A DNA stretch of 64,000 nucleotides from Edaphobacter acidisoli (GCF_014642855.1 NZ_BMJB01000001.1:2542001-2606000), one strand, 5' to 3'. Positions 1 through 7,504 are shown, counted from the first letter of the stretch. A program made the numbers and translations. Notes: a model not told the origin generated them from the letters alone.

Positions 1-905
1 CGTTTATCGAGTGGCTGAAGCTGTCGCTGCCACTGATGATCGGCGTCTCGCTGGTGACGGCGGACAAGTGGATACTGAGCACCTTCGCTTCTTTCGATAA
101 CGGTGGCGTCACTCACCTGAACGTCGCCAAGGCGCTTTTCAATGCTCCAATGGGCATCCTGGGCCAGGCTGCCGGGGCTGCGTCGCTGCCGTTCTTCTCG
201 ACCCTGTTCAGCCAGCGGCGCCTCGGCGACTTCTCAGGAGCGGTGAACCGCGCTGTCTCACGTGTGTTCTGCGCGTCGCTGATCGCCGCGGCCTGGATGA
301 TTGCACTCGCCGCGCCCATCGTCGATCTGTTTCGCGGAGGGCACTACAGCCGCCTGGATGCCGCCGACACGGCACAGTACTTCGCCATCTTCGCCATCAC
401 GCTTGCGCTATGGACCTCGCAGGGCATCTACGCACGCGCCTTCTACGCTGCGCGCAATACGCTGACGCCAGCCGTCGCCGGGTCGATCATCACGCTCGTC
501 TCGATTCCGATCTACCGCTACTTCTTCCACTCGGTCGGTATGGCGGGGCTGGCCATCGCGTCGGACGTGGGCATCGTGACCCAGACTGTCACGCTGGCTG
601 TGCTGTTGCACCGGCGCAAGCTTGTACCCATCACGGGGCTTGAGGGCGGAGAGCTTGCACGCTCGCTGCTGGCTGCGCTCATCAGCTTTGCCGGAGTGAC
701 AGCCGTGGTGCGCTATGTCCACGTTTCACACGGACATCTAGGCAACCTGCTCATCATCGTGGCGCACTCTGTCCATGTTCCACGCGCGTATCTGGGCGAT
801 GCGCTCATCATTGCGGCGGCAAGCGTCGTCTGGGCAGCACTCTCATGGGGCGCGCTGATGCTGACTGGCTCGAAGCTGCCGCGTCAGCTGCTCTCACGAA
901 GATAG
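1..905 (+). CDS. MurJ/MviN-type lipid II flippase, C-terminal part (5' truncated by window)
   Basis: The reading frame is open from the left edge (first full codon at position 3), so the gene starts outside the window. The visible ~300 residues are strongly hydrophobic, with at least six membrane spans. The stretch FNAPMGILGQAAGAASLPFF followed by a helix pair matches the middle-to-C-terminal half of MurJ-family flippases (MOP superfamily), which move lipid II across the inner membrane for peptidoglycan synthesis. The segment RAFYAARNTLTP, with its charged loop before a membrane helix, is also typical of this family. A different MOP-superfamily flippase (polysaccharide exporter) cannot be excluded from the C-terminal part alone. 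The gene ends 2 bp before the convergent HNH gene, with no clear terminator between them. Confidence 0.8.
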   Translation, partial: FIEWLKLSLPLMIGVSLVTADKWILSTFASFDNGGVTHLNVAKALFNAPMGILGQAAGAASLPFFSTLFSQRRLGDFSGAVNRAVSRVFCASLIAAAWMIALAAPIVDLFRGGHYSRLDAADTAQYFAIFAITLALWTSQGIYARAFYAARNTLTPAVAGSIITLVSIPIYRYFFHSVGMAGLAIASDVGIVTQTVTLAVLLHRRKLVPITGLEGGELARSLLAALISFAGVTAVVRYVHVSHGHLGNLLIIVAHSVHVPRAYLGDALIIAAASVVWAALSWGALMLTGSKLPRQLLSRR

Positions 906-907
906 GT

Positions 908-1579
908 TCAGGCGGCGGGTTCGGTTTCGAAGTAGAGATACTTGCGCCAGGTGGCGTCGGCGCTGCCGATCATGCGCATGATGTGGCGCGAGGTGTGGAG
1001 CGTAAACGGGCGCGGCTCGCGCTGGAGCTTCATATCGGTCAGCTCGTGCAGCAGCTGGTTGCCCTTGCGGCGGTTGCAGTCGTGGCAGCAGGCGACGAGG
1101 TTCTCCCACGTGGAGAGGCCGCCGCGCGAACGCGGGATCACGTGGTCGAGCGTCAGTTCGCTGGCCGTCAGAACTATATTGCAGTACTGGCAGGCGTTGC
1201 GGTCGCGGAGCAGGATGTTCTTGCGCGAGAGAGCGCGCGTCTGGTGCGGGATGCGGCGATACTCCAGCAGGCGGATGACGCTGGGCATGGCAATCGCCAT
1301 ACGCGCGGCATGGAGCGTAGCTCCCTGCGCTTCTTCCGTACGGGCGACACCTTTGAGCACGAGGACAAGTGCGCGGCGTGCGCCACAAATATTAATCGGC
1401 TCATAGGAGGCATTGAGGACGAGGACCGGCGTCTGCATGGCCGGTTGGCGAAAGACGCCTATGCGAGGGTCGGCTTCAGACGGAGACGATGCGTGTCCGT
1501 GGGCGTGTCCTGCATGTCCGAGGTGGCGCTTCGCGTTGTGCCCATGCTTGCCCATCTTGCCCAGTTTTCCCGAATGCAT
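908..1579 (-). CDS. HNH endonuclease family protein
   Basis: An HNH nuclease domain is visible: CQYC, then [11 protein letters not shown], then a second Cys pair CHDCN, i.e. a zinc-binding ββα-metal fold with the catalytic His in LDHV. The N-terminal block [19 protein letters not shown] is the usual opening of this bacterial HNH family, whose biological role is not firmly known. The frame is open further upstream into comF. I chose the ATG at 1579 because GGAGGAA lies about 4 nt before it and because it falls just after the comF stop. This start gives a His-rich leader of about 47 residues (many HG/GH pairs) before the conserved domain, possibly metal-binding. An alternative start at 1438 would remove the leader. 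It probably forms an operon with comF (gap 14 bp). Confidence 0.85.
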   Translation of the reverse strand: MHSGKLGKMGKHGHNAKRHLGHAGHAHGHASSPSEADPRIGVFRQPAMQTPVLVLNASYEPINICGARRALVLVLKGVARTEEAQGATLHAARMAIAMPSVIRLLEYRRIPHQTRALSRKNILLRDRNACQYCNIVLTASELTLDHVIPRSRGGLSTWENLVACCHDCNRRKGNQLLHELTDMKLQREPRPFTLHTSRHIMRMIGSADATWRKYLYFETEPAA

Positions 1580-1593
1580 TGCTTCCTCCGGCC

Positions 1594-2553
1594 TCAGTTT
1601 CGTTCGTGGGTCTCCATGTCCCAGGCTGCAATCATCTCTGGCTGCGCCCGCGATACTGTCGCTACCCAAACTTTTGTTGCTCCCGCTCGCTTGAGCACAC
1701 TCGCACATGCGCGCGCCGTGGCTCCGGTGGTGTAGATGTCGTCCACCAACAGGACCTCGCGGCCTTTAATCGGCTGCTCGTGCGCCACGGCAAATGCGCC
1801 TTGCAGATTTCTCCTGCGTCCTTTTGGCGTGAGCGAGAACTGGCTTTGTGTGTTCTTCACACGGCGCAAGGTGCTGTGCGCGGCTACGAGCTTCCACGCT
1901 GGCCTTGTGCGGCGGAGTTCTTTGAGCGCGGATTCGGCCAGGAGCACGCTCTGGTTGTAGCCTCGCTGACGTTCGCGGGAGGAAAACAGCGGCACTGCGA
2001 CGATGACGAGATCGCGGCCTGCCTGGTCTTCGAGCGTTTCGATAGCTCGCGCCAACAGCGTGCCGAGCGGCATCGCAAGCGAGCGCATTCGCTCGTACTT
2101 GAGCAGATGGACCATCTCGCGGGTCTCATCCTGATAGATGGTGTAGGCCACGGCGCGCTCAAACGGAGGCGCAACCATGCGGCAAGGGGAGCAGAGCAGC
2201 CCTTCAACGGGAAACTGCCCCGCATACCGCACACTTTCCATATCAAGAGCTTCCCCACACACCCTGCACAGCGCCGCAGACTGCGGCAGAATTGCATCGA
2301 CGCATCCCTCGCAGACCGGAACCGCACTGGCACGAACGAGCGGTCCGGCACATACTCTGCAATCAGTTGGAAAGAAAGTTGTAGACAGGTCGTCCAGCAT
2401 GGCCCGGACCACCCGTCCCGGCCTTTGAAGCAGATTTCGCACCGCACCACTGAGCGGCATACCGGGTGGGGCTCCGGTAAGGCTTCCGAGCGCATTGTCA
2501 TTCAAGCATGAGCTGAAGACGCACCTCACTCGCTGGCGGTGGGCGGCTCCCAC
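1594..2553 (-). CDS. ComF family phosphoribosyltransferase-like protein
   Basis: It has the two parts of ComF-family proteins. The N-terminal part holds treble-clef type cysteines (CRVC...CEGC and CRVC...CSPC). The C-terminal part is a type I phosphoribosyltransferase fold with the PRPP-binding motif [14 protein letters not shown]. ComF is needed for DNA uptake in naturally competent bacteria and may couple nucleotide metabolism to transformation; in many non-competent species its role is unclear. The GTG at 2553 gives 319 residues; an ATG at 2460 is a reasonable alternative and would remove an unconserved leader. It lies just upstream of the HNH gene in the same orientation and diverges from the OPT transporter. 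Confidence 0.85.
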   Translation of the reverse strand: MGAAHRQRVRCVFSSCLNDNALGSLTGAPPGMPLSGAVRNLLQRPGRVVRAMLDDLSTTFFPTDCRVCAGPLVRASAVPVCEGCVDAILPQSAALCRVCGEALDMESVRYAGQFPVEGLLCSPCRMVAPPFERAVAYTIYQDETREMVHLLKYERMRSLAMPLGTLLARAIETLEDQAGRDLVIVAVPLFSSRERQRGYNQSVLLAESALKELRRTRPAWKLVAAHSTLRRVKNTQSQFSLTPKGRRRNLQGAFAVAHEQPIKGREVLLVDDIYTTGATARACASVLKRAGATKVWVATVSRAQPEMIAAWDMETHERN

Positions 2554-2682
2554 GCCATTGCCTGAAGTATAGTCCTCGGCAGGTGGAGGGCGTCAATATG
2601 CAGTGGTACACGCGCAGGCGTCATGGCTGGTACACTCAATCGGCGCTGGAACCGGCGCCCTGAGCGGAGAGATTGTTTCGAC

Positions 2683-4890
2683 ATGGCATCTGTAGGCTTT
2701 AAACCCTTTGTTCCGGCGACCGTAACGCGGCCGGAGCTGACTGTACGCGCGCTGATTCTGGGCTCGATCTTTGGCGTGCTCTTTGGCGCAGTGACCGTGT
2801 ATGTCGGGCTGCGCGCTGGGCTGACGGTTGCTGCTTCGATCCCGATCTCGGTGCTCTCGATCTCGATCCTGCGGGCGTTTGGGCGGTCAAGCATTCTTGA
2901 GAACAATATTGTGCAGAGCACAGGAAATGCGGGGCAGTCGATTGCCTCGGGCGTGATCTTCACGCTGCCTGCTCTGATCTTTCTCGGCTTCGATCTGGAG
3001 TCAACGCGCATCTTTGCGCTGGCGCTGTTTGGCGGATGGCTCGGCGTGCTGTTCATGATTCCCCTGCGAAGGCAGTTGATTGTGGAGGAGGCGGACAACC
3101 TGGTGTATCCGGAGGGCACGGCTTGCGCCGATGTGCTGATGGCGGGCGAGCGCGGCGGGTCGTTTGCTTCGCGTGTATTTTTGGGGCTGGGGCTGGGCGG
3201 GCTTTATACGCTGTTTCAGAACGACAATCTGTTTGCGCTTTGGCCTAGTCAGCCGAACTACGAGCCGAACTACGGCGACCAGCATCTGCTGAAGGGCTCG
3301 GCTATTCGTGCGGATTGCACGTCGGAGTATCTCGGCGTGGGGTACATTATCGGGCTGCGGGTGTCGGCGATTATGCTCGCCGGGGGCGTGTTTTCGTGGC
3401 TGGTGCTGATGCCGGCGATCTACTTCTTTGGCTCGCACCTGACGACGCCGCTGTATCCGGGGACGGTACCGATTAAGGACATGTCTCCGTCGGACCTTTG
3501 GGGAACGTATGTGCGGCCCATGGGTGCGGGCGCCGTCGCGGCTGCCGGACTGATTACGCTGCTCAGAACTGCGCCGACGATCTTTGGCGCGCTGACGCAG
3601 GGATTGCGGAACATCGGCGCGAAGAATGCCGCGGCGAAGGAGCGGCCTTCGCGGATTGAGCATGATCTGCCGCCTTCGGTTGTGATGGGCGGGTCGGTGG
3701 TGCTGGTGCTGCTGATGTTTTTGTTTCTGGAGTTCAAGCCGGTACCGGGAGCGCAGGTGAGCGCGATGGCGAACTTCGCGGCGGCGCTGCTGGTGGTGGT
3801 GTTTGGGTTTTTGTTTGTCACGGTGAGCTCGCGGATTGTGGGGATTGTCGGCAGTTCGGCTTCGCCGGTCTCGGGGATGACGATTGCCACATTGATGGCT
3901 ACGGCGGCGATCTTTCTGGTCAAGGGCTGGACCGCTCCGGCGTTTGGTGCGCTGGCGATTACGATTGGCGGAGTCGTTTGCATTGCGGCTTCGAATGCTG
4001 GCGATACTTCGCAGGATTTGAAGACTGGCTACCTGATCGGTGCGACTCCGTGGAAGCAGCAGCTCGCGATTATGGTGGGGGTGGTCGTCTCGATCTTTTC
4101 TGTCGGCGCGACGCTGAACGCGATGAATAAAGGGCTGGAGGAGTTTTTGCGCATGCCCGCCCCAATCACGCTGTCGCTGGACCACCTGCCGGACGGCGTC
4201 GAGAGCAAGGGCCACTTCAAGCGCGATCACTTTGCCCTTTCGTCACGGGATGAGAGCGGCGGGATCAACGGCGAGGTGTCGGATGCCGGAAAGTATATTG
4301 TGTTGAATGCGATCGGGTCGGCGACGCTGGCCGACGGCAAGTATCTCTACAATCCCGCGACAGGGAAGATTGAGATTCAGTGGAACCAGGGCATTGGGAG
4401 CGAGAAGGCGGCGGCCCCGCAGGGACGGCTGATGGCCACCGTCATCAACGGCATCCTGAGCCGGAAGTTGCCGTGGGCGCTGGTGCTGCTCGGTGTGGCG
4501 CTGGTGATTACGGTGGAGATGCTGGGCATCCGGTCGCTGACGCTGGCGGTGGGGGCTTATCTCAGCATTGCTACGACGCTGGCTATCTTTATTGGCGGCC
4601 TGGTGCGGTGGTTGGTGGACTGGGCTGTGAAGCGCGACAACCCGGAAGCGGAGGGTGAATCTGAGATTAGTCCAGGGAACCTGTATGCCTCGGGACTGAT
4701 TGCGGCCGGTGGAATTGTGGGGCTGATTGGTGTCTGCATCAAGCTGTATGAGGCGGCGACGGAGAAGGCCTTCCCGCGGTTCAGCGATCACAACCCGCTG
4801 CACCACGACTGGGTGAGTGTGGTGATGTTTGCGCTGCTGGCTTACTCGCTCTTCTACTTTGCCCGTAAGCCTTTGAATAAGGAAGAGTGA
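2683..4890 (+). CDS. OPT family oligopeptide transporter
   Basis: This is a 735-residue integral membrane protein with roughly 15 hydrophobic segments. The N-terminal sequence FVPATVTRPELTVRALILG, the YPEGTACADVL motif near residue 150, and the SNAGDTSQDLKTGYLIG motif in the C-terminal half match the prokaryotic branch of the OPT family (oligopeptide or metal-chelate importers driven by protons). A hydrophilic insert of about 100 residues (roughly 515-600) separates two membrane blocks. I chose the ATG at 2683, with GGAGAG about 10 nt upstream; an upstream in-frame ATG at 2623 adds 20 charged residues that look non-conserved. The substrate cannot be told from sequence. It converges with the parDE pair, with a 6-bp gap. 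Confidence 0.9.
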   Translation: MASVGFKPFVPATVTRPELTVRALILGSIFGVLFGAVTVYVGLRAGLTVAASIPISVLSISILRAFGRSSILENNIVQSTGNAGQSIASGVIFTLPALIFLGFDLESTRIFALALFGGWLGVLFMIPLRRQLIVEEADNLVYPEGTACADVLMAGERGGSFASRVFLGLGLGGLYTLFQNDNLFALWPSQPNYEPNYGDQHLLKGSAIRADCTSEYLGVGYIIGLRVSAIMLAGGVFSWLVLMPAIYFFGSHLTTPLYPGTVPIKDMSPSDLWGTYVRPMGAGAVAAAGLITLLRTAPTIFGALTQGLRNIGAKNAAAKERPSRIEHDLPPSVVMGGSVVLVLLMFLFLEFKPVPGAQVSAMANFAAALLVVVFGFLFVTVSSRIVGIVGSSASPVSGMTIATLMATAAIFLVKGWTAPAFGALAITIGGVVCIAASNAGDTSQDLKTGYLIGATPWKQQLAIMVGVVVSIFSVGATLNAMNKGLEEFLRMPAPITLSLDHLPDGVESKGHFKRDHFALSSRDESGGINGEVSDAGKYIVLNAIGSATLADGKYLYNPATGKIEIQWNQGIGSEKAAAPQGRLMATVINGILSRKLPWALVLLGVALVITVEMLGIRSLTLAVGAYLSIATTLAIFIGGLVRWLVDWAVKRDNPEAEGESEISPGNLYASGLIAAGGIVGLIGVCIKLYEAATEKAFPRFSDHNPLHHDWVSVVMFALLAYSLFYFARKPLNKEE

Positions 4891-4896
4891 TTCTAC

Positions 4897-5199
4897 TTAG
4901 ACATCTTCAAAGATCTGATGGCGTGGAAGCATGCGCTGATGGAGAACCCGGCTGATAAAGATGCCGGAGGCTTCGGCGCGATAGATGACAACGTGCTTCT
5001 CATGTTCCACGCGACGATAACCTGGCCGAATCCTGTTGCACGTCCTGCCCATCTCCGGCGATTGAGCAATGCGGCCGAAGCAGGCAAAGAGTCCGTCAAG
5101 GTAGGAGGTAGCTTGCTTTTGGCCCCAGGTGTCCACCGTATAGTCGGCAATCTCTATCAGATCGAGCCGGGCCAGTTTGGAGAGCCGGTATTCAGGCAA
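4897..5199 (-). CDS. parE: ParE-type toxin (RelE/ParE superfamily)
   Basis: This 100-residue basic protein has the RelE/ParE fold signature: MPEYRLSKLARLDLIEIADYT at the start, then the GRIAQSPEMGR and RPGYRRVEHEKHVVIYRA strands, then a C-terminal ISRVLHQRM strand. ParE toxins usually poison DNA gyrase; this family also contains mRNases, so the target is inferred. The start codon is TTG at 5199, preceded by AGGAAGG about 4 nt upstream. The first 8 bases overlap the end of parD, so translation of toxin and antitoxin is coupled. Confidence 0.88.
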   Translation of the reverse strand: MPEYRLSKLARLDLIEIADYTVDTWGQKQATSYLDGLFACFGRIAQSPEMGRTCNRIRPGYRRVEHEKHVVIYRAEASGIFISRVLHQRMLPRHQIFEDV

Positions 5200-5464
5200 C
5201 AGACCTTCCTGTCGCCAAGGCCCGTCTTCGGATGCGCTCGCGAATTTCGCTCAGAACGTCCCCTTCGGCGACCCCGCTCGCCTCACCGGCCTGGACGGCG
5301 GCACGGATGGCCTCCAGCTTTGCCTGGTCCTCCCGTTCGTCCTCCTCCAGCGCCCTCAGGCCAGCGCGGAGCACTTCGCTGGCGTTGGCGTATTGGCCGC
5401 TTCGGATCTTGGCATCGACGAAGCCGTCCATCTCTGGAGTGAGATTGATATTGCGGGTGGGCAT
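5192..5464 (-). CDS. parD: ParD-type ribbon-helix-helix antitoxin
   Basis: This is a 90-residue protein with an N-terminal ribbon-helix-helix DNA-binding segment (TRNINLTPEMDGFVDAKI) followed by the YANASEVLRAGLRALEEDE helix typical of ParD/CC2985 antitoxins, and an acidic-to-basic C-terminal tail expected to wrap ParE. I chose the ATG at 5464, with GGAGG 8 nt upstream, rather than an upstream in-frame start whose residues are unconserved. ParD normally binds its own promoter; a tandem 10-bp repeat at 5501-5520 sits where such an operator would be expected. It overlaps parE by 8 bp in the usual antitoxin-first order. Confidence 0.88.
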   Translation of the reverse strand: MPTRNINLTPEMDGFVDAKIRSGQYANASEVLRAGLRALEEDEREDQAKLEAIRAAVQAGEASGVAEGDVLSEIRERIRRRALATGRSVA

Positions 5465-5500
5465 GAGCTCATGGCCTCCATTCGAGCCATCATAGGCCGA

Positions 5501-5520
5501 TTGGCAATAATTGGCAATAA
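5501..5520. repeat. Two head-to-tail copies of TTGGCAATAA upstream of parD
   Basis: Two perfect, directly adjacent 10-bp copies lie 37-56 bp upstream of the parD start. A spacing of 10 bp (one helical turn) suits cooperative binding of ribbon-helix-helix dimers, so this is a likely autoregulatory operator for parDE. This is inferred from position; binding is not shown. Confidence 0.5.
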
Positions 5521-5580
5521 GAGACACGGAACAACCAAGTCCGCCAACTTTCCAGCAAGATATGGGTTGGTTTCACCAAT

Positions 5581-5595
5581 GTGAGTGCAACTCAC
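5581..5595. repeat. Inverted repeat GTGAGT-GCA-ACTCAC
   Basis: A perfect 6-bp inverted repeat with a 3-nt spacer lies in the divergent region between parD and the small-protein gene, about 20 bp before the TTGACA box at 5615. It could be a second operator for either side, or chance. Confidence 0.3.
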
Positions 5596-5614
5596 TCATT
5601 TTTCCCGTTCATGC

Positions 5615-5643
5615 TTGACACACCCCACCTAACGCGGTACTTT
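5615..5643 (+). promoter_or_regulatory. Candidate sigma-70-type promoter for the 44-residue small-protein gene
   Basis: A perfect TTGACA (5615-5620) is followed after exactly 17 bp by TACTTT (5638-5643). Transcription would start near 5650, just before the large inverted repeat at 5668-5699, leaving a leader of about 255 nt before the start codon at 5907. Confidence 0.5.
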
Positions 5644-5667
5644 CACAACTGCCTGATGCAAACGGGA

Positions 5668-5699
5668 AAACCTATACTACGGATAGGTAGTATAGGTTT
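5668..5699. promoter_or_regulatory. 13-bp perfect inverted repeat (candidate operator)
   Basis: AAACCTATACTAC and GTAGTATAGGTTT flank a 6-nt spacer, with all 13 positions paired. It lies about 20 bp downstream of the predicted transcription start. There is no following T-run, so it is unlikely to be a terminator. The CCTAT/ATAGG and TACTAC/GTAGTA half-sites resemble the two repeats in front of the blaI-type gene at 28067-28102. Confidence 0.5.
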
Positions 5700-5906
5700 C
5701 GGGCACCATTAGTTGGGGTACAGACGTTGAACGACCCCCAGTATCCCCTTCTCGTGGCTTCCTGTCAAGATTTGTTTTTGAAGATTCTTGTCTCATTGGG
5801 GACAGGCAGCGGCACCGCCCCGACCAAGGTGTCTCACCACCTAGGCCGGAGCGCCACCATTCACCATTAGCCGGTGGGCGGAGATGCCCACACTGGAGTA
5901 TGACCA
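5700..5906 (+). promoter_or_regulatory. Long leader with hairpins upstream of the small-protein gene
   Basis: No gene is recognised here. The stretch contains several short stems: CCTGTC/GACAGG (5761-5766 with 5801-5806), GGTG-TCT-CACC (5828-5838), and a perfect 6-bp hairpin GTGGGC-GGAGAT-GCCCAC (5874-5891) that ends 3 nt before the ribosome-binding site GGAG at 5895-5898. It does not match a riboswitch class I recognise. A structured regulatory 5' leader is inferred. Confidence 0.35.
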
Positions 5907-6041
5907 ATGGCAAAGTCGATTCCGACAAAACCCATAGATCGCAGTGCAATTACGGGGCGTTTCGTAACTCCCGAGTATGCCATCCGGCATCCTCGTACGA
6001 CGGAACACGAACGCGTGCCTATCTCTAACCCCAAGAAGTAG
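5907..6041 (+). CDS. Small 44-residue basic protein of the 'SAITGRFV' type
   Basis: An ATG at 5907, with GGAG 8 nt upstream, opens a 44-codon frame ending in TAG at 6039-6041. The product begins MAKSIPTKPIDRSAITGRFV, continues TPEYAIRHPRTTEHER, and ends in NPKK. It is basic, without membrane segments. The SAITGRFV...YA..HP.TT pattern recurs, to my knowledge, in many short uncharacterised bacterial proteins of 40-70 residues, which argues that this is a real gene; no function is established. It is flanked by a promoter, an inverted-repeat operator and a strong terminator, so it appears to be a self-contained unit. Confidence 0.7.
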   Translation: MAKSIPTKPIDRSAITGRFVTPEYAIRHPRTTEHERVPISNPKK

Positions 6042-6065
6042 GCTTTCGAAAACCGTAACACAAGT

Positions 6066-6116
6066 TAGCGACCCGCGTCCGCTTTATGGATCAGGGTCGC
6101 TATTTTCTTTCTTTTA
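6066..6116 (+). terminator. Rho-independent terminator after the small-protein gene
   Basis: A perfect 9-bp stem, TAGCGACCC (6066-6074) with GGGTCGCTA (6094-6102), is followed by TTTTCTTTCTTTT. It starts 25 bp after the small-gene stop codon. Confidence 0.8.
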
Positions 6117-6156
6117 GCTGAGACGCGAAATTGCGGCACTGAGAGATTTATAACTT

Positions 6157-6185
6157 TTGAATCTTATCTCGATATCGAGATATCT
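6157..6185 (+). promoter_or_regulatory. MarR-type operator within the marR promoter
   Basis: The perfect 18-bp palindrome TATCTCGATATCGAGATA occupies 6165-6182. It sits between a TTGAAT (6157-6162) and an ATATCT (6180-6185) that are 17 bp apart and fit -35/-10 boxes. ATCT-(C/T)GATATC(A/G)-AGAT palindromes are typical targets of MarR-family repressors in front of pirin/YceI gene sets, so autorepression by the adjacent MarR gene is likely. Confidence 0.65.
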
Positions 6186-6203
6186 GATGTCGTAGGAGTT
6201 GAG

Positions 6204-6659
6204 ATGAAGAGCAATGCACAACGTATCTCAGCCGACCGGCTGTGGCTGGTCATGATGAAGGCGCACCGCTCGATTGCGGCTTACGTCGAGACGCGCATGA
6301 GCGGGTTAGGGATCGGGATGAGTGACTTCATGGTGCTGGAGGTGCTGCTGCACAAGGGACCGCTGACCATCTCGGCGATTGGTGAGAAGGTGCTGTTGAC
6401 CAGTGCTTCGATGACCTCGGCGATCGACCGGCTGGAGGAACGTGAGCTGGTCGTGCGGAAGACCTGCGACAGCGACCGGCGGGTGCGGTATGTGGAACTG
6501 ACTGCTGCTGGACGGAAGTTCATTAGCGGGATTTATGCCAGGCATGAGCGTGACCTGGATTTTCTTGTGGAGGGCCTTTCGGATGCAGAACGAAGGGCGA
6601 TTTATGAAGGGATGAAGAAGCTCGGTTTTCGTGCGAAGGAGGCCACTGGCAAAAGTTGA
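6204..6659 (+). CDS. MarR family transcriptional regulator
   Basis: This 151-residue winged-helix protein has the DNA-recognition region LTISAIGEKVLLTSASMTSAIDRLEERELVVR and the wing DSDRRVRYVELTAAGRKF, both canonical for MarR. These dimers usually repress their own operon and release DNA on binding phenolics, quinones or oxidants. The start at 6204 follows GGAG 6 nt upstream. A perfect palindrome lies 22-39 bp upstream. The following genes, pirin and YceI, are frequent partners of this regulator type, so a role in quinone, electrophile or redox stress is plausible. Confidence 0.9.
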   Translation: MKSNAQRISADRLWLVMMKAHRSIAAYVETRMSGLGIGMSDFMVLEVLLHKGPLTISAIGEKVLLTSASMTSAIDRLEERELVVRKTCDSDRRVRYVELTAAGRKFISGIYARHERDLDFLVEGLSDAERRAIYEGMKKLGFRAKEATGKS

Positions 6660-6671
6660 CGGTAGCCAGAT

Positions 6672-6700
6672 GAAAAGCAGGTTTCCTTTGCGGGAATGAC
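6672..6700. repeat. Possible dispersed repeat in the marR-pirin gap
   Basis: Read on the minus strand, this begins GTCATTCCCGCAAAGG and continues into GAAACCTGCTTTTC. The same layout, GTCATT followed by GGAGAAACC(C)GCTTCT, is seen at 60624-60680. This suggests two degenerate copies of an interspersed repeat. The rest of the 107-bp marR-pirin gap holds only the pirin ribosome-binding site (GGAGGA, 6754-6759). Confidence 0.35.
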
Positions 6701-6766
6701 GAGCTGGAAGAGCAGGCGCAGAAGCAACGGCGACCGCGATTTTGCGGCGCAGATGGAGGAACAATT

Positions 6767-7471
6767 ATGTTGACGATTCGCAAGAGCAATGAAAGGGGCC
6801 ATGCCGACCATGGCTGGCTGGACTCGTACCACTCGTTTTCGTTTGCGAACTACTACGATGCCGAGCACATGGGGTATCGGTCGCTGCGTGTGATTAATGA
6901 GGACTGGATCGAGAAGGGACGCGGTTTTGGGGCTCATCCGCATCGCGATATGGAGATCCTGACTTATGTCCTGAGCGGCCAGCTTGCACACAAGGACAGC
7001 ATGGGGCACACGGAGACTCTTGGTGCGAACGAGATCCAGAAGATGTCGGCTGGAACCGGAGTGGTGCACAGCGAGTTCAACCCGTCGGAGACGGAGCCGG
7101 TTCATCTGCTGCAGATCTGGATCATCCCGGAGACGCGCGGCCTCACTCCGGCGTACGAACAGTACAAGTTCGAGCCGGAAGAGAAGCTGAACCGCTTCAA
7201 GGTGCTGGCCTCGCCGAATCCGCCGGCCGGTGCAGCAACGATGCATCAGGACGCGAAGATCTCGGTTGCGGAACTGACACCGGGCAAGAGCCTGACGTAT
7301 CCGCTGGGCAGTGCGCGCCACGCCTGGCTGCAGGTGGTTCGCGGCGAAGTAACGGCCAATGGCAAGCAGCTGAACGCCGGCGACGCCGTGGCTCTGGACG
7401 ACGAGCAGGAGTTGACCGTAGCCGCAACAGGCGCGGAGAACAGCGAAGTGCTTCTGTTTGATCTGGCGTGA
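6767..7471 (+). CDS. Pirin family protein (YhhW-type quercetin dioxygenase-like)
   Basis: This is a 234-residue bicupin. The first cupin carries all four metal ligands expected for pirins: H57 and H59 in AHPHRDME, and H101 and E103 in VVHSEFN. The opening (MLTIRKSNERGHADHGWLDSYH) and the SAGTGVVHSEFN block match the YhhW branch, some members of which show quercetin 2,3-dioxygenase activity in vitro. The second cupin (from about residue 150) lacks an obvious metal site, as usual. It lies downstream of the marR gene, probably in the same transcript, which fits a redox or phenolic-compound response. The natural substrate is unknown. Confidence 0.9.
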   Translation: MLTIRKSNERGHADHGWLDSYHSFSFANYYDAEHMGYRSLRVINEDWIEKGRGFGAHPHRDMEILTYVLSGQLAHKDSMGHTETLGANEIQKMSAGTGVVHSEFNPSETEPVHLLQIWIIPETRGLTPAYEQYKFEPEEKLNRFKVLASPNPPAGAATMHQDAKISVAELTPGKSLTYPLGSARHAWLQVVRGEVTANGKQLNAGDAVALDDEQELTVAATGAENSEVLLFDLA

Positions 7472-7477
7472 GGATTT

Positions 7478-7504
7478 CCTCCATCGCGAAGGGCGCGATG
7501 GAGG
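7478..7504. repeat. 11-bp perfect hairpin between pirin and yceI genes
   Basis: CCTCCATCGCG (7478-7488) pairs fully with CGCGATGGAGG (7494-7504) across a 5-nt loop. No T-run follows, so it is not a standard terminator; it could be an mRNA-stabilising or REP-like element. Confidence 0.5.

Noticed and set aside
3001..4230. Long open frame of ~400 codons on the minus strand inside the OPT gene
   Set aside because: Its product is Arg/His/Gln-rich without any domain and it mirrors high-GC codon use of the real transporter gene; it is a shadow frame.
5700..5906. A known riboswitch upstream of the small-protein gene
   Set aside because: I could not match the stems to a known class (for example fluoride, guanidine, cobalamin); kept only as an unassigned structured leader.
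5677..6061. Two minus-strand open frames of 64-90 codons across the small-protein region
   Set aside because: They lack good ribosome-binding sites and cross the inverted repeat; the plus-strand 44-codon frame has the better start, terminator and family resemblance.
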